A DNA stretch of 64,000 nucleotides from Salinigranum salinum. Its GTDB lineage: Archaea > Halobacteriota > Halobacteria > Halobacteriales > Haloferacaceae. The position numbers were made by a program, and so were the translations under genes. Below are positions 43,763 to 53,420 of this stretch, one piece after another. Positions within the stretch are counted from its first letter, which is position 1. Every line of letters starts with the position of its first letter. The notes beneath the pieces were generated by a model. That model ran no database searches, was not told the origin of the DNA, and worked only from the letters and a program-made list of their open reading frames with translations. The stretch spans positions 1,736,001 through 1,800,000 of the forward strand of contig NZ_VTOJ01000001.1 of NCBI RefSeq assembly GCF_009176545.1. The letters are read 5' to 3'.

Positions 43763-44407
43763 GTGACACCGACGGACGGACCTCACGACGACCCGTACGA
43801 CCACCTCCGCGCCGCCGACGAGGTGTTCGCGGCCCTCATCGACGAACACGGCGAACTCGGCATCGAACCGGCCGAGGACCTCTTCGCGCGGCTCGTCACC
43901 TCGATCCTCCGCCAGCAGGTGTCGATGGCGTCGGCAGCGGCCACCCGCGAGCGCCTCGTCGCGGCCGTCGAACTGACGCCCGAGGGCGTCCTCGCCGCCG
44001 ACGAGTCGACCCTCAAGGACGCGGGTCTCTCGCGGCAGAAGACGCGCTACGTGAAGAACGTCGCCGAGGCCTTCCTCGAGAACGGATACGCCCACGAGAG
44101 CTTCCGCGGGATGGACGACGAGGCGGTCGTCGACGAACTCACCTCGATCACCGGTGTCGGACGATGGACAGCCGAGATGCAACTGCTGTTCTCCCTCGGG
44201 CGCCCGGACGTCTTCCCCGTCGGCGACCTCGGCATCCGGAAGGGGATGCGGACGCTGTACGGCGACCTCTCCCGGGAGGAGATGGTCGAGATGGCCGAGC
44301 CGTGGCGTCCCTATCGGAGTTACGCGAGCCTCTACCTCTGGCGGGTGAAGGAGGACATCGCCGAGTCGGTCGCGGAAGTCACGAAGGACCGAGACGAGAG
44401 TCGATGA
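43763..44407 (+). CDS. DNA-3-methyladenine glycosylase (AlkA-type HhH-GPD)
   Basis: The 214-residue protein uses a GTG start and is a helix-hairpin-helix-GPD DNA glycosylase of the AlkA group, removing alkylated bases. LFARLVTSILRQQVSMASAAATRERL opens the domain. LTSITGVGRWTAEMQLLFSLGRPDVFPVGDLGIRKG holds the hairpin and the catalytic Asp (VGDLGI). There is no C-terminal Fe-S cluster motif, as in AlkA rather than EndoIII. Monocistronic. Confidence 0.93.
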   Translation: MTPTDGPHDDPYDHLRAADEVFAALIDEHGELGIEPAEDLFARLVTSILRQQVSMASAAATRERLVAAVELTPEGVLAADESTLKDAGLSRQKTRYVKNVAEAFLENGYAHESFRGMDDEAVVDELTSITGVGRWTAEMQLLFSLGRPDVFPVGDLGIRKGMRTLYGDLSREEMVEMAEPWRPYRSYASLYLWRVKEDIAESVAEVTKDRDESR

Positions 44408-44561
44408 CGGCGACCTGCTCCGGCAGTGATGTACCGGTGTCTCACCTCCGGAGGGAAATGGGAGTCGGCGTCGTCGAGTGGATTCCACGTCGGCTCCGAC
44501 TCGGGTGACCCGACGCGGGCGGTGGACGAGGGCGAGGCCGTCGCCAGGGTCGTTTTCGGGG

Positions 44562-45956
44562 TCACGTCGTGGAAGGACGGTCGGACGACTCCGAGGTCGT
44601 CGCGTCGTCGTCGGCAGGAGGGTCCGAGGTGGCGTCGTCGGGTGCTGTCGTCGAACGTCCTCGCCCCTCGGTCCCCTGCGTGGCGTCTCCGTTCTCGGAC
44701 GTGGAGGTCACCTCGGTTCCCGCCCGCTTGTTCCGGCCCTCTCCGGAGGACTCCCGCTGTGCCTCGGACAGCGCCCTGTCGAAGAACTGTTCGGAGAACC
44801 CCGCGAAGAACGAGGTGATGATGACGAACTGGACGGTGAACGTGACCGCGTCGCTGTTCGTGCTGCTCGTCGCGAACACGTAGACGACGAGTCCGGCGAG
44901 GCTTCCGAAGAGGAGCCGTGACCACACGAGCTTCGACAGGATCACGTCGGTTGGGAGTTCCAGCGTCTCGCCGGTCTCGAAGAAGCCGAAACCGCCACCG
45001 AGCCGGCGGGCGATGTTCACCGCCGCGCCGAGGAAGCCGAAGAACAGGACGAGCGGGAACTGCCAGAAGAGCACGGAGACCTGAAGTGGGGCACTCACCT
45101 CGAGACCGGGGAACGCGGCAAGCAACACCCGGATTCCGACGGTCAGGAGGACCGGGAGGAGGAATAGCAACACGACAGTGGCACCCAGCAACCCGTTCAA
45201 CGTCGTGAGGACGCCCCGGAGACGGAGGACGTATTTCAGTCGCGCGAGCCGGTAGCCGTCGATCCGTCGGGCGGCCATCTTCAACGGGCCGGTGTCGAAC
45301 TCCCGGGGATTCGCGGGCAACGGGCTCACCGTGACGCTGTCGAGCAGGGTCTCGATCTCTTCGGTCGCCTCGTTGTCGCGGACCACCGACGCCTGCGTGC
45401 GGAGCGTGTCCGCCTGCTCGCGGAGGCGATTGGTCGGCCGCTCCTGCGACCGGTCGGCGACGACGAGAACGGGCAAGACGTCGATGAGTTCACGCTGTGC
45501 GTGGTAATATCGCCGGTACGCCGAGACGTACCGGCGGGTCGAGAGCCGCTCCCTGGCGCGTTCGAGGTCGCGCTCGATCCGTTCGAGTCTCGAGACGGCC
45601 GCCTCCGCTCCCTCGACGTCGAGACCCGTGAGCTGCTCTCGGTGCGACTCGAGCGCGGCGAGCAGGTCGTCGACGAGGTCTTCGAGTTCCGTCTCGAGCT
45701 CCGGGATCGGCTCGAACTCGAACCCCTCGCCGTCGGTCGGCCACCAGAGGATGTACGGCAGTCGAGTGAGGAGGATCACCAGATACACGACCACCAGCAC
45801 GATCACGATCGTCAGCGGGGTCACCCGATTGACCAGCTCCGGGACGTACTGGTCGCCGACCGTGAGGAGCACGACGATCGCCACGGCGAGGGAGACGACA
45901 CCGAGACCGAACCGTGTTCCGAGCCGCCGGGCGCTCCGCGACTTCGTGTCGGCCAT
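44562..45956 (-). CDS. Large membrane protein with cytoplasmic coiled-coil domain
   Basis: The 464-residue protein has two N-terminal membrane helices (about 18-36, 45-66). A 150-residue hydrophilic region follows with heptad-like Leu/Glu patterns (LETELEDLVDDLLAALESHREQL...AVSRLERIERDLERARERL), then further hydrophobic segments (about 245-275, 290-315, 345-395). The last roughly 60 residues are a disordered Ser/Thr/Asp/Glu tail. I do not recognise the family. No enzyme motif is visible. Confidence 0.8.
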   Translation of the reverse strand: MADTKSRSARRLGTRFGLGVVSLAVAIVVLLTVGDQYVPELVNRVTPLTIVIVLVVVYLVILLTRLPYILWWPTDGEGFEFEPIPELETELEDLVDDLLAALESHREQLTGLDVEGAEAAVSRLERIERDLERARERLSTRRYVSAYRRYYHAQRELIDVLPVLVVADRSQERPTNRLREQADTLRTQASVVRDNEATEEIETLLDSVTVSPLPANPREFDTGPLKMAARRIDGYRLARLKYVLRLRGVLTTLNGLLGATVVLLFLLPVLLTVGIRVLLAAFPGLEVSAPLQVSVLFWQFPLVLFFGFLGAAVNIARRLGGGFGFFETGETLELPTDVILSKLVWSRLLFGSLAGLVVYVFATSSTNSDAVTFTVQFVIITSFFAGFSEQFFDRALSEAQRESSGEGRNKRAGTEVTSTSENGDATQGTEGRGRSTTAPDDATSDPPADDDATTSESSDRPSTT

Positions 45957-46060
45957 ATTATGAAAACGCGACAGCGTGAGTTAACGTTTTGGTGGGGGTC
46001 GACCGGTCGGGGTCGTCCGACGAGGCGAGGCTAGATCGTCTCTCGGCGACTGATAGCGCG

Positions 46061-46204
46061 TCAGACGTCGTCCGGAGCCACCTGCCTCCCACACGCCGCA
46101 CACCGGAACACCTTGCGCCAGCCGCCGCCAGTCTCGCGACGCTCCCGGACGTCGCTGGACCCGCACTCGGGACAGCGTTTCGGGCGCTCGGTCGGGTCGG
46201 TCAC
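46061..46204 (-). CDS. Small zinc-ribbon protein, 47 aa
   Basis: The 47-residue protein contains CPECGSSDVRERRETGGG then FRCAACGRQV, two CxxC knuckles that form a zinc ribbon. A longer frame from an ATG at 46258 would overlap the end of the RimK gene by about 50 bases. A GTG at 46204, one base after the RimK stop codon, gives a tidy start and suggests the two are in one operon. The product could be a partner of the RimK fusion, but that is only context. Confidence 0.75.
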   Translation of the reverse strand: MTDPTERPKRCPECGSSDVRERRETGGGWRKVFRCAACGRQVAPDDV

Positions 46205-46205
46205 G

Positions 46206-47564
46206 TCACTCCAGTCGCTCCTCTTCTTCTTCCTCCTCGATATTCCGGTCGTCGGCATCCGACCGTCGCCGCACGTCGACCCGGTAATGCTGGAGGATGT
46301 CCCGTCCGAGGAGCACGGGGTAGTCCATGTGTGACCGGTCCTCGACGCTTGCCGTCACGGTGTGCTGGCGGCCACCGATCCCGATGACGAGGTCGACGAC
46401 TGGGCGGGCTTTGCCGCCCTTGACCGACCCGCTCTTCACCCGGGTCATACTCTTGATCGGACCCGCACCGATCTCGGCGGCGAGCGACGTGTCGATGCTC
46501 GTCCGGGTCGCGCCCGTGTCGGACTTCGCGAGCGTCTGGGTGGAGCCGCTGGTCCCCGAGACGACGACGTCCTCGATGTAGCCGATGAGCGGCGTGTCCT
46601 CGCGCGCGGTCGGGGCCGACCGCGGCTTGCACGACGGGGTGGAGTCGTCGAGCGTCGACGAGAGATCGCGCACCCGGTCGTCGTCGACCTCGCCGCCGGC
46701 GGTTTCGATCGCGAGTTTGGCGATGTGGGGTGCGGCGCTCGTCCCCGTCGCCTCGTGGAGTCCCTTGAACCCCGCGGTGGGGTTCACCTCGAGGACGAAC
46801 CAGCCCTCCTCGCCCTCGACGAGGTCGACACCGACGTAGTCGAGTCCCATGACGTCGGCGGCGTACAGCGCCGTCTCCCTCGCTTCCGCGGGCATGTCGT
46901 CAGTGGCGTCCTCGACCGCACCGCCGAGGGCGACGTTCGTCCGCCAGTCGCCGTCGGGTGCGTAGCGGTACATCGCACCGACGACCTCGCCGGCGACGAT
47001 GTAGACGCGGAGGTCGCGGTGGCGCGTCTCGTCGCGGTCGATGAGGTCCTGCAGGAACGCCTGTCGGTTTCCGACCTTCGGGTTCACCGGCTCCGTGAGG
47101 TCGACCTTCCACGTCCCACCGCCGTGCGTCCCGATGGCGGTCTTGTAGACGCCGACCGCGCCGAACCGCTCGCGGCTCTGGTTGAGTCGTTCGTTCGACA
47201 GCGCCAGGAGCGCGTCGGGTACCTGGATGTTCCAGTTCGCCAGCGTCGCGGCGGTGGCGAACTTGTGGATCGCCGTGAGCACCGCGTCGGGTTCGTTCAG
47301 CATCGGTCGGATGCGGTTGAACGTCATCGCCAGCCCGAGCAGTTCGGCCGGCTCCTCCGTGTTCGACAGCAGCAGGCGGTTCGCGATGATGTCGACCGCC
47401 GGCTCGACGGTCACCTCGCTTCCCTCGATGTTGATCGCGGCGTTCTCCCGGCGGAGCCACACCGGGGTGTGTCCCAGGTCCTCGACAGCGTTCAGGATCG
47501 CCTTCGTCTCCTTGCTGTTGTGGAGGCTGAGAACGCCCACCCGTACGTCGTCGGTTTCGGTCAT
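46206..47564 (-). CDS. rimK: RimK-type ATP-grasp ligase fused to a retropepsin-like (RimB/Zn_protease) domain
   Basis: The 452-residue protein has an ATP-grasp domain of the RimK/LysX kind (residues about 1-285; NWNIQVPDALLAL, FGAVGVYKTAIGTHGGGTW, ADVMGLDYVGVDLVEG, WFVLEVNPTAGFKGL). RimK enzymes add glutamate or related amino acids to proteins or carboxylates. Residues about 320-440 resemble the RimK-associated aspartyl-protease-like family: LAKSDTGATRTSIDTSLA has the D-T-G-A active-site motif, and HMDYPVLLGRDIL follows. The tail is a run of seven glutamates. The start at 47564 avoids a non-conserved extension. Confidence 0.9.
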   Translation of the reverse strand: MTETDDVRVGVLSLHNSKETKAILNAVEDLGHTPVWLRRENAAINIEGSEVTVEPAVDIIANRLLLSNTEEPAELLGLAMTFNRIRPMLNEPDAVLTAIHKFATAATLANWNIQVPDALLALSNERLNQSRERFGAVGVYKTAIGTHGGGTWKVDLTEPVNPKVGNRQAFLQDLIDRDETRHRDLRVYIVAGEVVGAMYRYAPDGDWRTNVALGGAVEDATDDMPAEARETALYAADVMGLDYVGVDLVEGEEGWFVLEVNPTAGFKGLHEATGTSAAPHIAKLAIETAGGEVDDDRVRDLSSTLDDSTPSCKPRSAPTAREDTPLIGYIEDVVVSGTSGSTQTLAKSDTGATRTSIDTSLAAEIGAGPIKSMTRVKSGSVKGGKARPVVDLVIGIGGRQHTVTASVEDRSHMDYPVLLGRDILQHYRVDVRRRSDADDRNIEEEEEEERLE

Positions 47565-47763
47565 GTGAACCGAGTTTCGGACCGGACGGAAAAGCGTTGA
47601 CGGTTGCCCCGTCCGCGCCCTCGCCCCGACCGCCGACATCCGTGCTCACCCGGCCTGTCCAAGCAGACGCTCCAGCAGTCAACCGTGCCCGGTCGCATGC
47701 TCCAGCGGAATCCCCGGTCGACGGGCGGGGTCGCTGGAGTCCACCACACTCACGCCCGTAGCG

Positions 47764-47769
47764 TTATAC
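47764..47769 (+). promoter_or_regulatory. TATA element of the PAC2 gene
   Basis: TTATAC is centred 27 nt before the ATG at 47793 and predicts a leaderless transcript. Confidence 0.5.
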
Positions 47770-47792
47770 GATCGTGCGGACTACGGGCTGAC

Positions 47793-48530
47793 ATGGCACA
47801 CGTCTCCGTCCGCGAACCGGTCGAACTGGACGCGCCGACGATGGTCGAGGGGTTGCCGGGTGTCGGACTGGTGGGGAAGATCGCCGCCGACCACCTCGTC
47901 GAGGAGTTCGGGATGACCCACCACGCGAACGTCCACTGTTCGGGCGTCCCCGCGGTCGCGGTGTATCAGGAGGGCGACGCGACGCTCCACCCACCCGTTC
48001 GACTGTACGCCGACGCCGATCGGAACCTCCTCGTCCTCCAGAGCGACGTCCCGATCACGCCACAGGCGGCACAGGAGTTCGCCGACTGCGTCGGCGACTG
48101 GTTCGGCGAGGACGACGTCTTCCCGATCTACCTCTCGGGCATCGCCCGCGAGAAGTCCGACGCGCCGCCCGCGCTCTACGGCGTCGGTGTCGGCGAGGGG
48201 CTATCGCGCCTCGACGAGGCGGGCATCGGCGTCCCGTCGGAGACCGGGCTGGTATCGGGGCCGACCGGCGCGCTGTTGAACGACGCGGTCGAACGCGACC
48301 GGGCCGCCGTCGGCCTCGTGGTCGAGTCCGACCCGCGCTTTCCCGACCCCGAGGCGGCGCGCGTCCTGATCAAGGAGGGGATCGAACCGCTCGCCGACGT
48401 CGACGTCGACGTCGACGACCTCGTCGACCGTGCCGAGGAGATCCGGGCGGCGAAGGAACGACTCGCCAGGCGGATGCAGGAGGCAGGCGAGGAGAGTACG
48501 CAGGCCCGGCCACTCGGCATGTACCAGTGA
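47793..48530 (+). CDS. Proteasome assembly chaperone family (PAC2) protein
   Basis: The 245-residue protein (VELDAPTMVEGLPGVGLVGKIAADHLVEEF) matches the archaeal PAC2/PbaB-like family, which has been linked to proteasome or other complex assembly. Conserved stretches include YLSGIAREK, ALYGVGVGEGL and GVPSETGLVSGPTGALLNDA. The C-terminal 45 residues are predicted helical, charged and possibly coiled coil (VDDLVDRAEEIRAAKERLARRMQEAG). It lies upstream of grpE by 63 bases on the same strand. Confidence 0.9.
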   Translation: MAHVSVREPVELDAPTMVEGLPGVGLVGKIAADHLVEEFGMTHHANVHCSGVPAVAVYQEGDATLHPPVRLYADADRNLLVLQSDVPITPQAAQEFADCVGDWFGEDDVFPIYLSGIAREKSDAPPALYGVGVGEGLSRLDEAGIGVPSETGLVSGPTGALLNDAVERDRAAVGLVVESDPRFPDPEAARVLIKEGIEPLADVDVDVDDLVDRAEEIRAAKERLARRMQEAGEESTQARPLGMYQ

Positions 48531-48593
48531 CGGCTACGGCGCGAGCGAGACAGTTTCTACACCCTTAAGGCTCGTCGGTGTCTCCCCCCGGAC

Positions 48594-49220
48594 ATGAGCG
48601 ACGACGCGGAGGCGAACGTCGAGTCCGTACCCGACGAAGACGCCGCAGCGGCGGTCGACGGCGATCTCGAGGAGCCGGACGAGACCGACGCCGACCGGAC
48701 GGCGACGGACCTCGCTGCTCGTGTCGCCACCGTGGACGAAGACCTCGCCGCGGAGGTGGCCGAACTGGCGACGCGGACCGAGGAACTCGAATCGGAGGTC
48801 GACGACCTCCGGTCGAAGCTGAAACGGAAACAGGCGGACTTCCAGAACTACAAGAAACGGACGAAACGAAAGCAGGAACAGCTCGCCGAACGGGCGACCG
48901 AGGACCTCGTCGAGCGGCTCGTCCCGGTGCGCGACAACCTGCTGCGGGCGCTCGACCAGGAGGAGGGTGCGGATCTCCGGCCGGGAGTCGAATCCACGCT
49001 CGCGGAACTCGACCGCGTGCTCGAAGCGGAGAACGTCACCCCGATCGAGCCGGAGCCGGGGTCGGCGGTCGACCCGCACCGTCACGAGGTGATGCTCCGG
49101 GTGGACGCTGACCAGCCCGAGGGGACGGTCGTCGACCTCTACCAGCCGGGGTACGAGATGGCCGACAAGGTGCTCCGTCCAGCACAGGTGACGGTGAGCG
49201 CCGCCGACGCCGAAGAGTGA
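48594..49220 (+). CDS. grpE: GrpE nucleotide exchange factor
   Basis: The 208-residue protein has an acidic, disordered N-terminus (about 1-55), a long coiled coil (about 60-105; ELATRTEELESEVDDLRSKLKRKQADFQNYKKRTKRKQEQL) and the C-terminal four-helix/beta domain ending in GTVVDLYQPGYEMADKVLRPAQVTVS, the GrpE signature. It releases ADP from DnaK. It opens a heat-shock cluster with dnaK and dnaJ. ACCCTTAAGG about 30 nt before the ATG may be the TATA element. Confidence 0.96.
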   Translation: MSDDAEANVESVPDEDAAAAVDGDLEEPDETDADRTATDLAARVATVDEDLAAEVAELATRTEELESEVDDLRSKLKRKQADFQNYKKRTKRKQEQLAERATEDLVERLVPVRDNLLRALDQEEGADLRPGVESTLAELDRVLEAENVTPIEPEPGSAVDPHRHEVMLRVDADQPEGTVVDLYQPGYEMADKVLRPAQVTVSAADAEE

Positions 49221-49372
49221 ACCGACGGGGTCGAGTTGCACGTCGATAAAAACCCGACGGCGAGCCACGCCGACCGAGCCGAAAACCGCACGACTGCGCC
49301 GACCTGGTTCCCGTCCGAAGTCGGTCTCGTCTAGTAACCTTTAACCGACGCAAGCCGGTAGATGAGGTCAAG

Positions 49373-51289
49373 ATGGCGAGCAACAAGATTCTCGGTATCG
49401 ACCTCGGTACCACCAACAGCGCCTTCGCGGTGATGGAGGGTGGTGACCCCGAGATCATCGTGAACGCTGAGGGGGATCGGACGACACCGTCGGTCGTCGC
49501 CTTCTCGGACGACGGGGAACGGCTCATCGGCAAACCGGCGAAGAACCAGGCCATCCAGAACCCCGACCGCACGATCCGGTCGATCAAGCGACACATGGGC
49601 GAGGAGGGCTACACCGTCGAGATCGGCGACGACGAGTACACGCCCGAGCAGATCTCGGCGATGATCCTCCAGAAGATCAAGCGCGACGCCGAGGAGTATC
49701 TCGGCGACGAGGTCGAGAAGGCTGTCATCACGGTGCCGGCGTACTTCAACGACCGGCAGCGGCAGGCCACGAAGGACGCCGGCGAGATCGCCGGATTCGA
49801 GGTCGAGCGTATCATCAACGAGCCGACCGCGGCGTCGATGGCATACGGCCTCGACGACGACTCCGACCAGACCGTCCTCGTCTACGACCTCGGGGGCGGC
49901 ACGTTCGACGTCTCCATCCTCGATCTCGGCGGCGGGGTCTACGAGGTCGTCGCGACCAACGGTGACAACTCGCTGGGCGGTGACGACTGGGACGACGCGA
50001 TCATCGAACACCTCGCCACCGAGTTCGAGAACGACCACGGCATCGACCTCCGCGAGGACCGGCAGGCGCTCCAGCGGCTGAAGGACGCCGCCGAGGAGGC
50101 GAAGATCGAACTGAGTAGTCGGAAGGAGACGAAGATCAACCTCCCGTTCATTACGGCCACGGATTCGGGCCCGGTCCACCTCGAACAGAAGCTCACCCGT
50201 GCGAAGTTCGAGTCGCTCACGAGCGACCTCATCGAGCGGACGGTCGGCCCGACGAAGCAGGCGCTCGAGGACGCCGGCTACGAGAAGGGCGACATCGACG
50301 AGGTCATCCTCGTCGGCGGATCGACGCGGATGCCCCAGGTGAGAGACCAGGTCGAGGAACTGCTGGGCGTGGAACCGAAAAAGAGCGTCAACCCCGACGA
50401 GGCGGTCGCGCTCGGCGCGGCCATCCAGGGCGGCGTTCTTTCCGGAGACGTCGACGACATCGTCCTGCTCGACGTCACGCCGCTGTCGCTCGGGATCGAG
50501 GTCAAAGGTGGCCTGTTCGAGCGGCTCATCGACAAGAACACCACCATCCCGACCGAGGAGTCGAAGATCTTCACGACGGCGGCGGATTCCCAGACGAGAG
50601 TCCAGGTTCGCGTCTTCCAGGGTGAACGCGAGATCGCCGATAAGAACGAACTGCTCGGCGAGTTCCAGCTGTCCGGCATCCCGCCGGCCCCGGCGGGGAC
50701 CCCGCAGATCGAGGTGTCGTTCAACATCGACGAGAACGGCATCGTCAACGTCTCCGCCGAGGACAAGGGCTCGGGCAACAAGGAGGACATCACCATCGAG
50801 GGCGGTGCCGGCCTCTCCGACGAGCAGATCGAGCAGATGCAGGACGATGCCGAAAAGCACGCCGAGGAGGACGAGAAGCGGCGGGAGTTCGTCGAGGCCC
50901 GCAACGAGGCCGAGAGCACGATCCAGCGCGCCGAGACGCTGTTGGAAGAGAACGAAGAGAGCGTCTCCGACGACCTCCGCGAGGAGATCGAAGACGAGAT
51001 CGAGAACCTCGGTGACGTCCTCGAGGAGAACGAGGAGGCCGACGACATCGAGGCTGCGACCGAGGAGATCGAGGAGGCGATCGAGGACCTCGCGACCGCG
51101 CTGCAGGAGATCGGCAAGCAGATGTACGACCAACAGGCCCAGCAGCAGGCCGCCGGTGGCGCTGGCATGGGCGGCGCTGGCGGCATGGGCGGCATGGGCG
51201 GTGCTGGCGGCGCGGACGGTGCCGCCGCCGACGGCGACGACGAGTACGTCGACGCCGACTTCGAGGACGTGGACGACGACGAGCAGTAG
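49373..51289 (+). CDS. dnaK: Hsp70 chaperone DnaK
   Basis: The 638-residue protein shows all Hsp70 signatures: [19 protein letters not shown] (phosphate 1), [36 protein letters not shown] (phosphate 2), [15 protein letters not shown] and the substrate-binding domain starting near [16 protein letters not shown]. The lid helix is Glu/Asp-rich, and the C-terminal linker is Gly/Met-rich ([16 protein letters not shown]) followed by an acidic end ([15 protein letters not shown]). A TATA-like CTTTAACC lies about 32 nt before the ATG, so the gene probably has its own promoter besides read-through from grpE. Confidence 0.98.
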   Translation: MASNKILGIDLGTTNSAFAVMEGGDPEIIVNAEGDRTTPSVVAFSDDGERLIGKPAKNQAIQNPDRTIRSIKRHMGEEGYTVEIGDDEYTPEQISAMILQKIKRDAEEYLGDEVEKAVITVPAYFNDRQRQATKDAGEIAGFEVERIINEPTAASMAYGLDDDSDQTVLVYDLGGGTFDVSILDLGGGVYEVVATNGDNSLGGDDWDDAIIEHLATEFENDHGIDLREDRQALQRLKDAAEEAKIELSSRKETKINLPFITATDSGPVHLEQKLTRAKFESLTSDLIERTVGPTKQALEDAGYEKGDIDEVILVGGSTRMPQVRDQVEELLGVEPKKSVNPDEAVALGAAIQGGVLSGDVDDIVLLDVTPLSLGIEVKGGLFERLIDKNTTIPTEESKIFTTAADSQTRVQVRVFQGEREIADKNELLGEFQLSGIPPAPAGTPQIEVSFNIDENGIVNVSAEDKGSGNKEDITIEGGAGLSDEQIEQMQDDAEKHAEEDEKRREFVEARNEAESTIQRAETLLEENEESVSDDLREEIEDEIENLGDVLEENEEADDIEAATEEIEEAIEDLATALQEIGKQMYDQQAQQQAAGGAGMGGAGGMGGMGGAGGADGAAADGDDEYVDADFEDVDDDEQ

Positions 51290-51306
51290 CGAGTCGTCGT
51301 CTGCTC

Positions 51307-51368
51307 GGAAGACGAGCGTAGCGATGTCTTCCGGTGGTTCGAGAGGCGAGCGGAGTGAGACTCTCGAA
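51307..51368 (+). terminator. Two adjacent hairpins after dnaK sharing a GAGCGNAGYGA loop
   Basis: GGAAGAC (51307-51313) pairs with GTCTTCC (51326-51332), loop GAGCGTAGCGAT. TTCGAGAG (51338-51345) pairs with CTCTCGAA (51361-51368), loop GCGAGCGGAGTGAGA. Both lie within 80 bases of the dnaK stop. They may end or stabilise the dnaK transcript, although no T-run follows. The shared loop motif also appears in the first tRNA-Leu 3'-end copy. Confidence 0.45.
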
Positions 51369-51578
51369 GTGGACGAGAACGATGACGAGTCGTAAGAGTC
51401 GTCTCGTCCGCTCCACCGCCTCTTCTGCAAGCCGCTCACCGACTCGAGACGTCGGTGCGGGTCACGTCTCGGCCACTGGAGAGTGGGGATCCGAGGCGAT
51501 GCGGCGAGTCCGAACGACGACACCCGTGGTCCTCGGGCGGCAGAAACACATACGATCGCCGGTCGTGGAGGAGGAGCC

Positions 51579-51941
51579 ATGGTCACGACTGCGAACGCCG
51601 TGTTCACGCTGGCCGTCGTCTGGTTCGTCGTCCACGAACTCGACGCCGTTCGGAACCACGAGTGGCGGTTCTTCGTCGCGCGTCTGTCTCTCGACGACGA
51701 GACCGCCTACCGTGCGTTCACCGCCCTCCACGTCCCCTTGTTCGTGGGACTCCTGAGCTACGGAGACGTCGCGGGGGTCCAGGTCGGTCTCGACGCGTTC
51801 CTGATCGTCCACGGGGGGTTGCACCTGGGACTGCGGAACCACCCGCTCTTGACGTTCGAGGGCTGGTTCTCCGGGCTGTGGATCTACGGCGGGACGCTTT
51901 TAGGTGCGCTCCACCTCGTCGTCCTGTTCGGACCGGGCTGA
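51579..51941 (+). CDS. Small membrane protein (DUF6713/HXXEE-like)
   Basis: The 120-residue protein sits between dnaK and dnaJ on the same strand. It starts MVTTANAVFTLAVVWFVVHELDAVRNHEWRFF; the helix with V-H-E-L-D-A followed by E-W-R is a recognisable block of a small membrane family that I recall as DUF6713, tentatively. Four hydrophobic segments are visible (about 5-22, 47-64, 70-85, 95-117). His, Glu and Asp within the membrane could bind a metal. GGAGGAG 5-12 bases upstream is a good ribosome-binding site. Function unknown. Confidence 0.82.
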   Translation: MVTTANAVFTLAVVWFVVHELDAVRNHEWRFFVARLSLDDETAYRAFTALHVPLFVGLLSYGDVAGVQVGLDAFLIVHGGLHLGLRNHPLLTFEGWFSGLWIYGGTLLGALHLVVLFGPG

Positions 51942-52128
51942 GTCGGGCTCGTTCGACCGTGCCGCCCCGGCGGGACGGCGCAGATGGAGACGGGAGTGAG
52001 ACGCCGAGTGGCGGATGTGCGGACGAACGGCCGTCTCACTGGCTGAGACGGCCGTCAGATCGCGAGCGCACCCCTCGTCCGGAAGGCGCGTTTTTCAAGT
52101 AGTTCGGTCGAGTACGGGTGAGTAACGG

Positions 52129-53304
52129 ATGAGTGAGGACTTCTACGACGTGCTCGGGGTGTCGCGTGACGCCTCGGAGGACGAGATCAAGAGAGCCTAC
52201 CGGGAGAAGGCCTCGGAGTACCACCCGGACGTGAGCGACGACCCCGACGCCGAGGAGAAGTTCAAGAAGGTCCAGAAGGCGAAGGAGGTGCTCACGGACG
52301 ACGAGAAGCGCCAGCTGTACGACCAGCTCGGCCACGAGCGGTTCCAGCAGGCCCAGAAACAGGGCGGCATGGGCGGTGGTGGCGGTCGTGGCGGCGGTGA
52401 CCCGTTCGGCGGGATGGGTGGCATGGGCGGTGCCGGCGGCATGGGCGGCTTCGAGGACATCTTCAACCAGTTCTTCGGTGGTGGCGGTGCCCAGCGCCAG
52501 AACGGTCCCCGCCAGGGGAACAACATCCGGACGAGCATCACGCTCGACCTGGAGGAGGCGTACGAGGGGCCCTCCAAACAGTTCACGATCCGTCGTCCGG
52601 AGCGGTGTCCGGAGTGTGACGGCGCGGGGCATCCCTCCGACGCGGACGTCGAGACGTGTCCGGAGTGTAACGGACAGGGGCAGACCACACAGGTGAGTCA
52701 GACTCCCTTCGGCAGGGTCCAGCAGACCCAGACGTGTCGCCGCTGTGGTGGCGAGGGACAGACGTACTCCGAGACGTGTCCGGAGTGTCGCGGCGAGGGG
52801 CAGGTCCGCCGCGAGGCGACGCTCACCGTCGACATCCCGGCGGGCATCCGCGAGGGACAGACGCTCCGCATGGAAGGCGAAGGCGCACCCGGCGAGAACG
52901 GCGGGCCGAACGGCGACCTGCTCATCGACGTCGAGATCCGTCCCCACGACGACTTCGAGCGCGACGGCGACGACCTCGTCTACCAGCACCCGATCTCGTT
53001 CCCGCAGGCAGTGTTCGGGACGACCGTCGAGATACCCACGCTGGACGGCACCGTCGAGCTGGACGTCCCTGCGGGAACACAGAGCGGCGAGACCTTCCGC
53101 CTGAAGGACGAGGGGATGCCGAAACTCCAACAACGACGCCGGCGGCGGCAGCGCTACGGCGACCTCTACGTGCAGGTGCAGGTCGTCACGCCCGACGACC
53201 TCAACCGCGAACAGCGCAAGGCGCTGGAGCGGTTCGCCGAGGCCGGCGGCGACGAGGTCGACGTCACGGAAGGGTTCTTCGAGCGGATCAAGAACTCGTT
53301 CTGA
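52129..53304 (+). CDS. dnaJ: Chaperone DnaJ (type I)
   Basis: The 391-residue protein has a J domain (DFYDVLGVSRDASEDEIKRAYREKASEYHPDVSDD, with HPD), a Gly/Met-rich linker (about 80-115), a zinc-finger domain with four CxxCxGxG repeats (CPECDGAG, CPECNGQG, CRRCGGEG, CPECRGEG) and the C-terminal peptide-binding domains. It stimulates the DnaK ATPase and delivers substrates. It lies about 190 bases downstream of the small membrane gene and has its own upstream T-rich stretch (about 52090-52098). Confidence 0.97.
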   Translation: MSEDFYDVLGVSRDASEDEIKRAYREKASEYHPDVSDDPDAEEKFKKVQKAKEVLTDDEKRQLYDQLGHERFQQAQKQGGMGGGGGRGGGDPFGGMGGMGGAGGMGGFEDIFNQFFGGGGAQRQNGPRQGNNIRTSITLDLEEAYEGPSKQFTIRRPERCPECDGAGHPSDADVETCPECNGQGQTTQVSQTPFGRVQQTQTCRRCGGEGQTYSETCPECRGEGQVRREATLTVDIPAGIREGQTLRMEGEGAPGENGGPNGDLLIDVEIRPHDDFERDGDDLVYQHPISFPQAVFGTTVEIPTLDGTVELDVPAGTQSGETFRLKDEGMPKLQQRRRRRQRYGDLYVQVQVVTPDDLNREQRKALERFAEAGGDEVDVTEGFFERIKNSF

Positions 53305-53420
53305 CCGGGGTCGTCCGACGTCGCCCCCACCGGCCATGGGAGTCGGTTCCTCGACGTCCTCGCCTCCGATTCCGGGGCGGCCTGTACGTACTTATTGCCG
53401 GCGTGTCTAGTCCCGGACGC

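Noticed and set aside
49331-51607. 758-codon minus-strand frame opposite dnaK
   Set aside because: dnaK is certain, and the antisense frame reflects its codon usage. Long antisense frames opposite dnaK are a well-known artefact.
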